Source: Saccharomonospora piscinae (GTDB lineage Bacteria > Actinomycetota > Actinomycetes > Mycobacteriales > Pseudonocardiaceae). Taken from it: a stretch of 64,000 nt of DNA. This document shows positions 23,110 to 31,892 of the stretch, one piece after another. The DNA is taken from positions 582,534-646,533 of the forward strand of contig NZ_VCEK01000002.1 of the NCBI RefSeq assembly GCF_005862235.1. The letters run 5' to 3'. Positions within the stretch are counted from its first letter, which is position 1, and each line of letters begins with the position of its first letter. The notes below the pieces were generated by a model. It saw only the letters and a list, made by a program, of their open reading frames with translations, was not told the origin of the DNA and searched no databases. A program made the position numbers and the translations under genes.

Positions 23110-24747
23110 ATGGCAGTCGAGGTGTTGTTGGACGCGGGGGTCGTCACGCGGTGTCGCCGTCGTGTCCACCTCGACCACGAACCCATACCCCGGGACGTGC
23201 CGCTCACACCGCCTGATCCGGCGGCCGAGCAGCGCATCGCCGACGCGAGAACGCACCGCGCGCGGATCTCCGAGTGGCTGCGAGCCGACACGGAGGGTAG
23301 CTGGGCCGTCATCCCGGGGGAGTTGCCCGCCGCGGAGCGACGGCGGCTGACGCGGGAGGCGCTCGACGACGGCGTGTCCTACGTCTGGGGCGCGCTGCTG
23401 CCGTCGGACGACGAGGCGGGCAGGCGTGGCGGTGTCGAGCTGCTGGTGCGGGCCTCCTCCGGCTACGCGCCGGTGCTGGTGGTGCGACACCGCGTCACGG
23501 ACCCGGGGCAGGGTGCCCGCACCACCGTGTTGCCCACGGTCGACCCGGACGCCGCCGTCGTGGACACCACCCGGCGACCGCGTTCGCAACCTCGGGACCA
23601 GTTGCGGCTCGCGCACGCGCGCCGGTTGTTGCAGGCTGCGGGGTACGCGGAGCCGCACCGCGCGGTGGGCGGGGTCGTCGGGCTGGACGCCGACGTCGTG
23701 GTGTGGCACGACCTCACGGCGCCGACGTGGCCGGGTCACCGCAGCGCGCTGCGCGAGTACGACGACCGGTTCGCCGACCGGCTCGCGGTCGCGCGCGCGG
23801 CGGCCACGCGCGCCGAGGCGCTGGCGGTGCCCTCGCGAATTCTGGAGTGCAAGCGCTGCCCCTGGTGGCCGGTCTGCGAGGCGGAGCTGCGGCAGGCCAG
23901 GGACGTGAGCCTCGTCGTGCGGGGCGAGGACGCGGTGGAGCTGCGCAACGCCGGTATCTCCACTGTGGACAAGCTGGCCGCGCTCGACCCGGCCGAGGAG
24001 TCGCCGATCCAGTGGACCGGAGCGCCGTTCGCCGACGCGGTGGCGCTGGCGCGGGCCTGGCTCGCCGACCTCACGGTGGTGCGGCGGGTGGAGACGGTCC
24101 ACGTGCCGAGGGCCGACGTCGAGGTCGACATCGACATGGAGAGCTTCGGTGACGCGGGCGCCTACCTGTGGGGATGCCTGCTCAGCGGGGCGGACATCGG
24201 CGTCGAGCGCGGCTACCGCGCGTTCGCGACGTGGGAGCCGCTGCCGACCGACGACGAGGCGCGCTCGTTCGCGCGGTTCTGGGCGTGGCTGACCGACGTG
24301 CGCGAACGCGCGACCGCGGCAGGACTGTCGTTTCGCGCCTACTGCTACAACGCGCTGGCGGAGAACCGCTGGCTGTACGGGTCCGTGGAGCGCTTCGCGG
24401 GCCGGGACGGCATCCCGGAGCGCGAGGAGCTGCGGCGCTTCACGGAGTCGCCGGAGTGGGTCGACCTCTTCCGCAGTGTCTCGGAGCAGTTCCTGTGCGC
24501 GCGGGGCAAGGGCCTGAAGGTGGTGGCGCCGGTGGCCGGGTTCTCGTGGCGTGACCCGGAGGCGGGTGGTGAGGCGTCGATGCGCTGGTACCGCGACGCG
24601 GTGGGGATGGACGGCGGCGTGCCGGACCCGGCTCAGCGGGAGCGGCTGCTGCGCTACAACGAGGACGACGTGCGGGCCACGTACGCGCTCCGGACCTGGA
24701 TGAGCGACGAGGCCGGGCACGCCGTCCCGTTCATGGGCCAGCTGTAG
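23110..24747 (+). CDS. TM0106-family RecB-like nuclease with predicted 4Fe-4S cluster
   Basis: 545 residues. The N-terminal half is a PD-(D/E)XK RecB-type domain: Cys15 in VTRCRRRVHLDH together with Cys247-x2-Cys250-x5-Cys256 (ECKRCPWWPVC) reproduces the one-plus-three cysteine layout of Cas4/AddB Fe-S nucleases. The C-terminal half is RNase-H/DnaQ-like: DIDMES (acidic pair), AYCYNALAENRWL and YNEDDVRATYAL, the last being the exonuclease YNxxD motif. Such fusions are inferred to process nucleic acids, but the substrate is not established. ATG 23110 is supported by TACAGT (23098-23103) six bases upstream (leaderless). Confidence 0.86.
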   Translation: MAVEVLLDAGVVTRCRRRVHLDHEPIPRDVPLTPPDPAAEQRIADARTHRARISEWLRADTEGSWAVIPGELPAAERRRLTREALDDGVSYVWGALLPSDDEAGRRGGVELLVRASSGYAPVLVVRHRVTDPGQGARTTVLPTVDPDAAVVDTTRRPRSQPRDQLRLAHARRLLQAAGYAEPHRAVGGVVGLDADVVVWHDLTAPTWPGHRSALREYDDRFADRLAVARAAATRAEALAVPSRILECKRCPWWPVCEAELRQARDVSLVVRGEDAVELRNAGISTVDKLAALDPAEESPIQWTGAPFADAVALARAWLADLTVVRRVETVHVPRADVEVDIDMESFGDAGAYLWGCLLSGADIGVERGYRAFATWEPLPTDDEARSFARFWAWLTDVRERATAAGLSFRAYCYNALAENRWLYGSVERFAGRDGIPEREELRRFTESPEWVDLFRSVSEQFLCARGKGLKVVAPVAGFSWRDPEAGGEASMRWYRDAVGMDGGVPDPAQRERLLRYNEDDVRATYALRTWMSDEAGHAVPFMGQL

Positions 24748-24754
24748 CGCCCGC

Positions 24755-25513
24755 TCAGCGTGGCGACATGCGCAGCCCGCCGTCGAGGCGGATGACCTCG
24801 CCGTTGAGGTAGTCGTGCTCGACGATGTCCACGGCGAGCTGGGCGTACTCGTCGGGGCGGCCGAACCGCTTGGGGAAGGGCACGGAGGCGGCGAGTCCCT
24901 CCCGGAACTCGTCGGTCACGCCGGCCATCATCGGGGTGTCGATGATGCCGGGGGCGATGGTCATCACGCGGATGCCGTGGGAGGCGAGGTCGCGCGCCGC
25001 CGGGACGGTCATCCCGGCCACCCCGCTCTTGGACGCGGAGTAGGCGATCTGCCCGATCTGCCCCTCGAACGCGGCGACCGAGGCGGTGTTGACGACCACG
25101 CCACGCTGACCGTCGTCGAGGGGTTCGGTGTCGGCCACGGCCTGCGCGGCCAGGGTCATGACGTTGAAGGTGCCGATCAGGTTGATCTCGACGACCCTGC
25201 GGAACAGGTCGAGGTCGTGGGGTCCCTTCTTGGACAGGATGCGCGAGGAGTGCCCGACCCCTGCGCAGTTCACGACGATGCGCAGCGGTGCCTCGGACGC
25301 GGTGGCGGCCTCGACGGCACCCCGGACCTGCTCGGCGTCGGTGACGTCGGCCTCGACGTAGGTGATGCCCTCGCGGGTGTCGGCCTTGGCGATGGACGGG
25401 GCCAGGTCGGCCGCGAACACCCGCGCTCCCCTGGCGGCCAGTGCCGCCGCCGTCGCTGCGCCGAGGCCGGACGCGCCCCCGGTGACGAGTGCGGTGGTGT
25501 TGGCGATCTGCAT
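24755..25513 (-). CDS. SDR-family 3-hydroxyacyl-CoA dehydrogenase type 2-like enzyme
   Basis: 252 residues of classical SDR. TGGASGLG (NAD-binding), DVTDAEQVRGAV, NCAGVG (NAG equivalent), catalytic Ser in VVVNTASVAAFEGQ, YSASKSGVAG (YxxxK) and PGIIDTPMM. The pattern ASVAAFEGQIGQIAYSASK is typical of HSD17B10/3-hydroxyacyl-CoA dehydrogenase-like enzymes in fatty-acid or branched-chain degradation. ATG 25513 follows AGGAGG closely. It is convergent with the nuclease gene (7-bp gap) and divergent from the gamma-glutamyltransferase-family gene. Confidence 0.9.
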   Translation of the reverse strand: MQIANTTALVTGGASGLGAATAAALAARGARVFAADLAPSIAKADTREGITYVEADVTDAEQVRGAVEAATASEAPLRIVVNCAGVGHSSRILSKKGPHDLDLFRRVVEINLIGTFNVMTLAAQAVADTEPLDDGQRGVVVNTASVAAFEGQIGQIAYSASKSGVAGMTVPAARDLASHGIRVMTIAPGIIDTPMMAGVTDEFREGLAASVPFPKRFGRPDEYAQLAVDIVEHDYLNGEVIRLDGGLRMSPR

Positions 25514-25655
25514 GCGCGTGATCCTCCTGCTGTCGTCGGCCCGCCGGGGTTGTCGGCGGGGCATCCCGGACCTAGGTTAACGGGCGTTCGCGTCACTCGG
25601 GATGCTGTGCGGATCGCGACCGGCTGTTAGTTGTGCGTACGAAGTGATCACCCTT

Positions 25656-27440
25656 ATGGTCGATGTCGTGTTCACGTCCAGACCGGAACTCGCCGGGACG
25701 CACGGCATGGTGGCCACGACCCACTGGCTCGCCTCCGCCACGGGGATGGCGGTGTTGGAGGACGGCGGGAACGCCTTCGACGCGGCCGTGGCGGCAGGGT
25801 TCGTCCTCCAGGTGGCCGAACCGCACCTCAACGGGCCTGCCGGGCAGGTACCCGCGCTCTTCGTGACCGCGGCCGATCCCACCCCGCGCGTGCTGTGCGG
25901 GCAGGGGACCTCACCCGCCGCGGCCACGCCGGCCCGCTTCGCCGACCTCGGGCTGGACCTCGTCCCGGGAAGCGGGCTGCTGTCCGCGACCGTGCCGGGA
26001 GCGTGGGACGCCTGGCTGCTGCTCCTGCGCGACCACGGCACGAAAAGTCTGCGGGACGTGCTCAAGTACGCCATCTCGTACGCCTGGAAGGGTGTGCCCG
26101 TGGTCGGGCGCATCACCGCGACGATCGACGCGGTCTCCGACCTGTTCGTCCACCACTGGCCCAGTTCGGCTCAGCTGTGGCTGCCGGGAGGCGAGGCACC
26201 GTCGCCGGGGTCGCTGCACCGCAACCGCACGCTCGCTCGCACCTGGCAGCGGCTGCTGGGGCAGGCCGAGACACAGACGGACCGCGAGGCCCAGATCGAC
26301 GCGGCGCGCAGGGCGTGGTCCCACGGCTTCGTGGCGGAGGCCGTCGACGAGTTCAGCCGCACCGCGTTCCGCGACGACTCCGGCCGTGACCACGCGGGAC
26401 TGCTCACCGCGGACGACCTGGCTTCGTGGGAGGCCACCTACGAGGACGCGGTGGTCACCGACTTCGGCGAGTGGAGCCTCGTCAAGTGCGGTGCCTGGAC
26501 GCAGGGCCCGGTGCTGGCCCAGCAGTTGCGGCTGCTGGAGGGCTTCCGTGACCGGTTGCGCTACGACAACGGGCGTCCCGACGCGGAGACCGTGCACCTG
26601 GCCACGGAGTGCGCGAAGCTCGCGTTCGCCGACCGGGAGGCGTGGTACGGCGACACCGACGTCGATCTCGCGACCCTGCTGTCGTGGGAGTACGCGCAGC
26701 AACGGCGCGCGCTCGTGGGGGACGAGGCCAGCGGCGAACTCCGGCCGGGCGGGCCCGATCCACGGTTGCCCGCCGTGCTCGCACGCACCCGGGGCGAGGC
26801 CGCCGGGACCGGCGCGGTCGGGGAGCCGACCGTGGACCCCGCCGGCCGCACGCGCGGCGACACCGTGCAGCTCGACATCGTCGACGCCGAGGGCAACATG
26901 ATCTCGGCGACGCCGTCGGGCGGGTGGTTGCAGTCCTCGCCCACCATCCCCGAACTCGGCTTCTGCCTCGACTCGCGGGCGCAGATGTTCTGGCTGGAGG
27001 AGGGCCTGCCGAACTCGCTGGCCCCGCGCAAGCGGCCCCGCATCACGCTGTCGCCGTCGATGGCACTGCGTGGGGGCGAGCCGACGCTCGCGTTCGGCAC
27101 TCCGGGCGGCGACCAGCAGGACCAGTGGCAGCTGTGCTTCTGGCTCGCGCACACGCTGGGCGGGCTGAACCTCCAGGAGGCCATCGACTCGCCCGCGTGG
27201 CACACGACCGCGTTCCCGAGCTCGTTCTTCCCACGCACGTGGCAGCCGAGGGAGCTGGTCGTGGAGTCGCGGCTCGGCCAACCCACGATGCGGGAACTGG
27301 CGGAGCGCGGTCATGCCGTGGTCGACGCGGGTCCGTGGGCGCTGGGCAGGCTGTCGGCGGTCTCGCGCGACCCCGGAAGCGGCATGCTGCGGGCCGCGGC
27401 CAACCCACGCGGGATGCAGGGCTACGCCGTCGGGCGCTGA
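25656..27440 (+). CDS. Gamma-glutamyltransferase-family Ntn hydrolase
   Basis: 594 residues. It starts as GGT large subunits do (THGMVATTHWLASATGMAVLEDGGNAFDAAVAAGFVLQV). The autoprocessing nucleophile is predicted at Thr403 in GDTVQLDIVDAEGNMISATPSGG, followed by the small-subunit SPS-type motif SPSMALRGGEPTLAFGTPGGDQQDQ. No signal peptide is visible, so it is probably cytoplasmic and closer to cephalosporin-acylase or ywrD-like members than to secreted glutathione GGT. ATG 25656 is chosen as the first codon before conserved sequence; upstream codons to 25602 look like leader. Confidence 0.87.
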   Translation: MVDVVFTSRPELAGTHGMVATTHWLASATGMAVLEDGGNAFDAAVAAGFVLQVAEPHLNGPAGQVPALFVTAADPTPRVLCGQGTSPAAATPARFADLGLDLVPGSGLLSATVPGAWDAWLLLLRDHGTKSLRDVLKYAISYAWKGVPVVGRITATIDAVSDLFVHHWPSSAQLWLPGGEAPSPGSLHRNRTLARTWQRLLGQAETQTDREAQIDAARRAWSHGFVAEAVDEFSRTAFRDDSGRDHAGLLTADDLASWEATYEDAVVTDFGEWSLVKCGAWTQGPVLAQQLRLLEGFRDRLRYDNGRPDAETVHLATECAKLAFADREAWYGDTDVDLATLLSWEYAQQRRALVGDEASGELRPGGPDPRLPAVLARTRGEAAGTGAVGEPTVDPAGRTRGDTVQLDIVDAEGNMISATPSGGWLQSSPTIPELGFCLDSRAQMFWLEEGLPNSLAPRKRPRITLSPSMALRGGEPTLAFGTPGGDQQDQWQLCFWLAHTLGGLNLQEAIDSPAWHTTAFPSSFFPRTWQPRELVVESRLGQPTMRELAERGHAVVDAGPWALGRLSAVSRDPGSGMLRAAANPRGMQGYAVGR

Positions 27441-27481
27441 TCCGTTCCGGGTCGCCGGCAGGTCGCGCCCGTGCGGCGTGG

Positions 27482-27850
27482 TCAGGCGGTGGGGTCCTCC
27501 GCGATGACCCAGTACTCGGCGAACCGGTCGCCGTCGAGCCGCATCAGGTCGTGGCCGTGGAAGGTGACCGGCCTGCCCTGATAGTGGCCGCGCCCCACCC
27601 AGCGGGCGGCCACGAGACCGTCTTGCACCACGGGGCCGACGGCGGGCTCGAAGGTGCTGCCCTCGATCATGCCGCGGCCCTGGCGGACGATGTCGGCGAG
27701 CTGGTCGGGGCCCTGGGCGAGTCCCGGGTTGCCGGGCCAGTGGCCCACGAAGTCCTCGGTGACGAGGGTGCGCGCCGCCTCGGCCAGCCGGTCGAGATCG
27801 CCGTTCCACAGCTCGTCCAGCCACCGCCGGTACAGCTCCGCTGCCATCAT
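27482..27850 (-). CDS. SnoaL-like / NTF2-fold protein
   Basis: 122 residues: ELYRRWLDELWNGDLDRLAEAARTLVTEDFVGHWPG, then GRGMIEGSTFEPAVGPVVQDGLVAARWVGRGHYQG and DLMRLDGDRFAEYWVIAED. This is the SnoaL-like polyketide-cyclase/ester-hydrolase fold used for many small-molecule tasks. ATG 27850 (or ATG 27847) has GAGAGGAG eight bases upstream. There are no biosynthetic neighbours, so the substrate is open. Confidence 0.8.
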   Translation of the reverse strand: MMAAELYRRWLDELWNGDLDRLAEAARTLVTEDFVGHWPGNPGLAQGPDQLADIVRQGRGMIEGSTFEPAVGPVVQDGLVAARWVGRGHYQGRPVTFHGHDLMRLDGDRFAEYWVIAEDPTA

Positions 27851-27951
27851 CCGTTCGCTCCTCTCGATGTTGCCGGTTTCCCCCGCACGAGGGAGCGCGG
27901 CGCCACTCTGGCGGGAACCGTAGCGGGTGCCGTGGCGGCAGGCTCGACGGC

Positions 27952-28848
27952 ATGAACTCGATCGCATCGCCGCGGCTGCGGCCCGTACTCGGCTACGTCA
28001 CCGTGCTCGGCATCCTGCCGTACCTGTCGTTGAAACTCGCCTGGACCGCGGGCAGCGAGGTGGGGGTGACCACGCCCGGCCTGCTGCACTCCGCCGAGAT
28101 GCGTGCCGCCAACGGGTTCACCGCGGTACTGGACCTCGTCGCGGTGGTGCTGGCGCTGGCACTGACCCATCGCTGGGGACTGCGGCTGCCGGCGTGGCCG
28201 ATGCTGGTGCCGCTGTGGGTCGGGACCGGCCTGCTGCTGCCCATCGCGCTCGGAGCGCCCGCCATCGCCGCGCAGTTCGCAGGCTCGGGAGCGGGTGGCA
28301 TGGGGCTCGCCGCGTGGGTCACCCCGCTGGTCTACACGAGCTTCGTGTGGCAGGGCGTGGCGCTGCTGACCGCCTTCGTGCTCTACGCGCGGGCGCGGTG
28401 GACGGTGGTCTTCGCCGGGACCGGGACCGGCGGTGTGGGCGTGGCCGGGGGCGCCGGGGCCGTGCTGGCGGTGCTGGTCGCGGTGGGTACGGTCGCGCGC
28501 CTGGCCGACGGTGAGGCACCGCGCGTGGGAACGCTCGGGATCGAGGCCGTCGAAGTCGTGCTGGCGCTGGGGGCGGTGGCGGGCATCGTGGCGCTGCGGC
28601 GGCCGGGGCGCCGGCTGCGCGGGCCGGTGCTGCTGCTGTGGGCGGGCTCCGCCGTGCTCGCCGCGCAGGCGTTCTGGGCCGGTGTCTCGGCGGTGTTGGG
28701 TGTGCCGCTGGACCGGATGGGCTGGTTCCTGGTCGCGGCGGGGGGCTGTGGCGGGCTGCTGCTCGCGGTGGCGCTGCTGGCTCACCTCGGCGCTACGACT
28801 CGGGCCGGTCGAGCCGTGCGTGGATCACTCGCACCGCACGCACCATGA
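27952..28848 (+). CDS. Hypothetical polytopic membrane protein
   Basis: 298 residues with about eight hydrophobic helices (for example ~12-33, 55-77, 88-108, 120-145, 158-180, 197-215, 223-245, 258-285). No motif I can assign. ATG 27952 is preceded by CAGGCT with a seven-base gap, a near-match to the leaderless signal. The 3' 56 bases overlap a small opposing ORF, and a 13-bp hairpin lies 51 bases after the stop. Confidence 0.75.
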   Translation: MNSIASPRLRPVLGYVTVLGILPYLSLKLAWTAGSEVGVTTPGLLHSAEMRAANGFTAVLDLVAVVLALALTHRWGLRLPAWPMLVPLWVGTGLLLPIALGAPAIAAQFAGSGAGGMGLAAWVTPLVYTSFVWQGVALLTAFVLYARARWTVVFAGTGTGGVGVAGGAGAVLAVLVAVGTVARLADGEAPRVGTLGIEAVEVVLALGAVAGIVALRRPGRRLRGPVLLLWAGSAVLAAQAFWAGVSAVLGVPLDRMGWFLVAAGGCGGLLLAVALLAHLGATTRAGRAVRGSLAPHAP

Positions 28849-28909
28849 AGATCATCGCGAACAGCGCGACGAGCAGTACCTGGAACCACACGAGAACCTC
28901 CCGCAGCAT
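28793..28909 (-). CDS. Possible 38-residue single-pass membrane protein
   Basis: Reads MLREVLVWFQVLLVALFAMI then FMVRAVRVIHARLDRPES. One hydrophobic helix spans ~5-24 and a basic cytoplasmic tail follows. Codon third positions are mostly G/C, as expected for coding DNA here. It lies 91 bases downstream of the gene ending at 29001 on the same strand and overlaps the opposing gene end by 56 bases. No clear ribosome site is visible and the start codon lies inside a strong hairpin (28900-28932), so translation is uncertain. Confidence 0.45.
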   Translation of the reverse strand: MLREVLVWFQVLLVALFAMIFMVRAVRVIHARLDRPES

Positions 28910-28932
28910 CGGTGAGCCCCCGATGCTGCGGG
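28900..28932. terminator. 13-bp perfect hairpin between convergent genes
   Basis: CCCGCAGCATCGG (28900-28912) and CCGATGCTGCGGG (28920-28932) with loop TGAGCCC. It sits between the gene ending at 28848 (+) and the gene ending at 29001 (-), so a bidirectional terminator is the simplest reading. There is no T-run. Confidence 0.6.
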
Positions 28933-29000
28933 TCCGGCGCCGGCGGGCGGTGCAGGCGCGGGGCGCGTCGCCCCGGATTCACCCGCCGGCCCGACCGCCG

Positions 29001-30296
29001 TCAGGATTCCGTGTGGCTCGGCGGAGCGTGGTTCACCTGCTCGTCGAGCAGGTCCGTGAAGACCGGCTCGACGTCCTCGTCCTCCGAGAAGGCCTCGACG
29101 ATGACGACGCGGTCGTAGAGGGTGTACACCGCACGGAGCACGGTGTACTCGCTCGCCCCGGCGCCGAAGACCTGCACGCCCTGCATGGACAGCTTCCGCT
29201 GCGCGGGGATGCCGCCCTCCTGCTGGGCCACGCCGTACTCGTTGGCGACGGCAACGGCGTCGTCCTCGCTGCCGACCTCGATCGAGTAGAGGCCGTAGGT
29301 GATGTCGTCGTCGACGGTGGTCTTCAGCAGGCCGTCGCCCATGTCGGTGTCGCCCAGCGCATCGATGACCGTGGGGGGCAGCATGTCGCTGTTGCTCTCC
29401 AGGACCTCGTAGTCGAACGATCCAGCACCGGGACGCTCCTCGCCGGGAGGATCGATCAGCGCGGCTTTGTTGTCCGCGGGCTCCTCCTTGGGGGGCGGAG
29501 GCTTCGGCAGCGGCGTACTCGTGGGTGTCTGCGGCGGCGGTTGCTGCTGCGACGTTGAGGGGGCGGGAGGCTGCGCCGTCTGGGAGTCGCCGCCCGCGAT
29601 GAACAGGAAGTACACGGCGGTGCCGATGCCGGCCACGAGCACGACGGCCAGCGCGGAGAACAGCGCCTTGCGGCCCTTCCCGGACGGCTCGGGCTCGTCG
29701 AAGGACTCGGGGCCCTGGCTGACTCCCCACTCGGGACTGCCCTGCGGGGTCAGTGGCGGGAACTCCCCGCCGCCCCACGGCGGCGACGAGTCGTGTTGCG
29801 GCGCGTTCCAGGGCTGCTGTTGCTGCTGCTGGTTCTGCTGAGCGGCGAAACCACCGGGTGGTGACGACTGTGGCTGCGGGAAGCCCCCGGCGGGCGACTG
29901 CTGTGCCTGGTGCGGCTGGGGGAATCCTCCCGAGGGGGAACCGGGATACTGCCCGCCCTGCTGGGGTGGGTGAGCCTGCGGGTGCTGCGCCTGCCAGGGT
30001 TGCACCGCCTGGGTGCGCTCGGGCCCCGCGTCGGTGGACGAGACCACCTGGGTGGCGTCACCGCCCTGCTGTGGTGGCTGGCCCTGCTGCGGGTGCTGTT
30101 GCTGCTGGTCGGAGAGCGGAGCGATGATCTGGGTCGAGTCGGCGTTGCCGTCGCCGCCCGCGCTCCCCTCGACCTGGTCCGGCGAGCTCACCGCCGACGA
30201 CAGGATCTGGTCCCGACGGGTGCGGTACTCGTCCGCCGAAAGGTTGCCGGACGCGAGACTCTCGTCCAGCTTGCGTAGCTCTTCCTGCCAGGTCAC
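29001..30296 (-). CDS. Single-pass membrane protein with SHOCT-like N-terminus and Gln/Pro-rich region
   Basis: 431 residues. N-terminal ~35 residues (TWQEELRKLDESLASGNLSADEYRTRRDQIL) form a SHOCT-like short helical module. A long Gln/Pro/Gly-rich cytoplasmic region (~60-205) comes next, one membrane helix at 211-234 (ALFSALAVVLVAGIGTAVYFLF), a Pro/Thr linker, then an extracytoplasmic alpha/beta domain (~290-425). GTG 30296 follows an AAGGGGGG site. The gene at 36262-37365 is a clear architectural paralogue (MSWQEKLRRLDSEFAAGRIS...). The two flank the glycan locus at 30.4-36.3 kb. Function unknown. Confidence 0.8.
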   Translation of the reverse strand: MTWQEELRKLDESLASGNLSADEYRTRRDQILSSAVSSPDQVEGSAGGDGNADSTQIIAPLSDQQQQHPQQGQPPQQGGDATQVVSSTDAGPERTQAVQPWQAQHPQAHPPQQGGQYPGSPSGGFPQPHQAQQSPAGGFPQPQSSPPGGFAAQQNQQQQQQPWNAPQHDSSPPWGGGEFPPLTPQGSPEWGVSQGPESFDEPEPSGKGRKALFSALAVVLVAGIGTAVYFLFIAGGDSQTAQPPAPSTSQQQPPPQTPTSTPLPKPPPPKEEPADNKAALIDPPGEERPGAGSFDYEVLESNSDMLPPTVIDALGDTDMGDGLLKTTVDDDITYGLYSIEVGSEDDAVAVANEYGVAQQEGGIPAQRKLSMQGVQVFGAGASEYTVLRAVYTLYDRVVIVEAFSEDEDVEPVFTDLLDEQVNHAPPSHTES

Positions 30297-30437
30297 CCCC
30301 GGCCCCCCTTCGGGACATGTGTGGCAACGAACGTCGTGCGCTCGCTTCGTCAGCGCAGCGCGCCAGCAGTAACTTACTGGGTGACGCCCGGTGGTATGCA
30401 GGCAGATCAGGACTCACACCGGGCCGAGACCGGGTTG

Positions 30438-31748
30438 TTATCTGGGGTTGTCGGCCAGTGCCCGCCCCACCGAGTCGATGACGTCGTCGCGCAGCAGTGA
30501 GCTGCCGCCGCCCGACAGGATCCGCTCCACGAACTCGAAGACCACCACGTCCCGGTCGCCGAGCAGTTCGGCGATCCGTTGCGGCGTCCCCTGAGCGATG
30601 GTGTCGGAGTGGGTGATCACGAGGTCGCGGTTGGTCGCGACCAGGAACGGAGAGGCGAACTGCGTGAACGAGTCGGCCACCACCCCCACCGTGCCCTGGT
30701 GGACGCCGGGGACGGGGTCGCCGAACTGCTGCGTCCGCAGCGGGGTCCTGAAGTCGCTCGCGAGGTAGCGAGTCGTGTCCTGCCCGCCGTCGGGAGCGAG
30801 TGCGTACTCCTGCAGGTCGCGTTGTTCGTCCTGACCGAGCATCCGGTGCAGGTCGGCGGGCCAGCCGCGCCGCCCGGTCTTCTCGATCTCCCAGGTCTCG
30901 GTGCTCCCGGGGCTGATCTGCTCGGCCACGGCGTGAGTCATCGCGAATCCGCCGCCGAAGGTCCAGTGGCTGTCGCCGGTGTCGTACATCTCGTCGCCGA
31001 GCCGTTGCCCCGTCTGCGGCAGCAACGGCCGGAGGTCGATCGCGCCGGTCTCGGCGGGGACCCGTCGCCAGAACTCGCGGCCCCGCTCGGTGGCACAGTC
31101 CTTGCCGAGGTAGTCGTCGGGGAGGTGTTGCGGCCGCATCGTCGTCTTGTCCGGGGCGATCACCAGGACGAACTGGCGGCCGGACGCCTCGACGGCTCGG
31201 CGCAGGTCGTTCAGCGCCGCCACGATCCGGTCGACGTTCATGACCGGGAAGCACTTGGCGATGACGTCCTCGCCGTAGAACAGCCAGCCGTCGTCGCCGG
31301 GGATCACCTCGGGGTAGAGGTCGTACGGCGTGTCCGGCTGCTCGGTCTGCCCGTCCGGTTCGACGCCGACCGTGCCGGAGCGGGCACCGGACTGCGTGCC
31401 GGGCGGGTCACCGAAGAGTCCCGTGCTGACCGCGTCGGCGGCGCTCACACCGGCCTCGCGCAACGGCAGATGGTCGGTGGCCCATCCCGCGAACCCCGTG
31501 AAGAACCCCCAGCCGTCGGCGAGGCTGGGAAACTCGTGCAGTTCGCGGTTCTCGAACGGCTGGGCCCGCACTCCCACCACGAAGGACAGGGCGGGTGCGA
31601 GGAAGAAGACTATGGCGCAGACCAGCGCGGTCCGCTGCCTGGCGCTGTGGCGGGGCCGGTAGAGGTTGTGTTCGTGCGGCAACCACGACTCGGGGGTGGG
31701 CGGGAGCACGGGCCCGCGTGGCGGGTGTGGCGATATGCCGGGGAGCAC
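30438..31748 (-). CDS. AlgJ/AlgX-like SGNH-fold O-acetyltransferase
   Basis: 436 residues. One membrane anchor near the N-terminus (~40-60) and an external domain. DSHW (259-262) is the AlgJ/AlgX-family Asp-x-His-Trp catalytic motif, and VVADSFTQF offers Ser360 as nucleophile, completing the SGNH-like triad. PEVIPGDDGWLFYGEDVIAKCF is the typical start of this domain (GxDGWLF). Family members acetylate alginate or other surface polysaccharides using acetyl groups passed by a membrane acyltransferase. A candidate partner, acyltransferase-3, is at 35163. GTG 31748 is preceded by TACGAT seven bases upstream (leaderless). Confidence 0.87.
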   Translation of the reverse strand: MLPGISPHPPRGPVLPPTPESWLPHEHNLYRPRHSARQRTALVCAIVFFLAPALSFVVGVRAQPFENRELHEFPSLADGWGFFTGFAGWATDHLPLREAGVSAADAVSTGLFGDPPGTQSGARSGTVGVEPDGQTEQPDTPYDLYPEVIPGDDGWLFYGEDVIAKCFPVMNVDRIVAALNDLRRAVEASGRQFVLVIAPDKTTMRPQHLPDDYLGKDCATERGREFWRRVPAETGAIDLRPLLPQTGQRLGDEMYDTGDSHWTFGGGFAMTHAVAEQISPGSTETWEIEKTGRRGWPADLHRMLGQDEQRDLQEYALAPDGGQDTTRYLASDFRTPLRTQQFGDPVPGVHQGTVGVVADSFTQFASPFLVATNRDLVITHSDTIAQGTPQRIAELLGDRDVVVFEFVERILSGGGSSLLRDDVIDSVGRALADNPR

Positions 31749-31892
31749 GGGCCGTATCGTAGCCGCGGTTGCCCGCGCGTGAGGGCCGGTCGGTGTGATC
31801 GGCTGGCAGCGGTGTGAACGACTGCCGCGTTACGTGGCGAAATGCCACCACCTGGCACCGCGAGTGGACGGGCAGCCGCTACTGTGCCCGTC

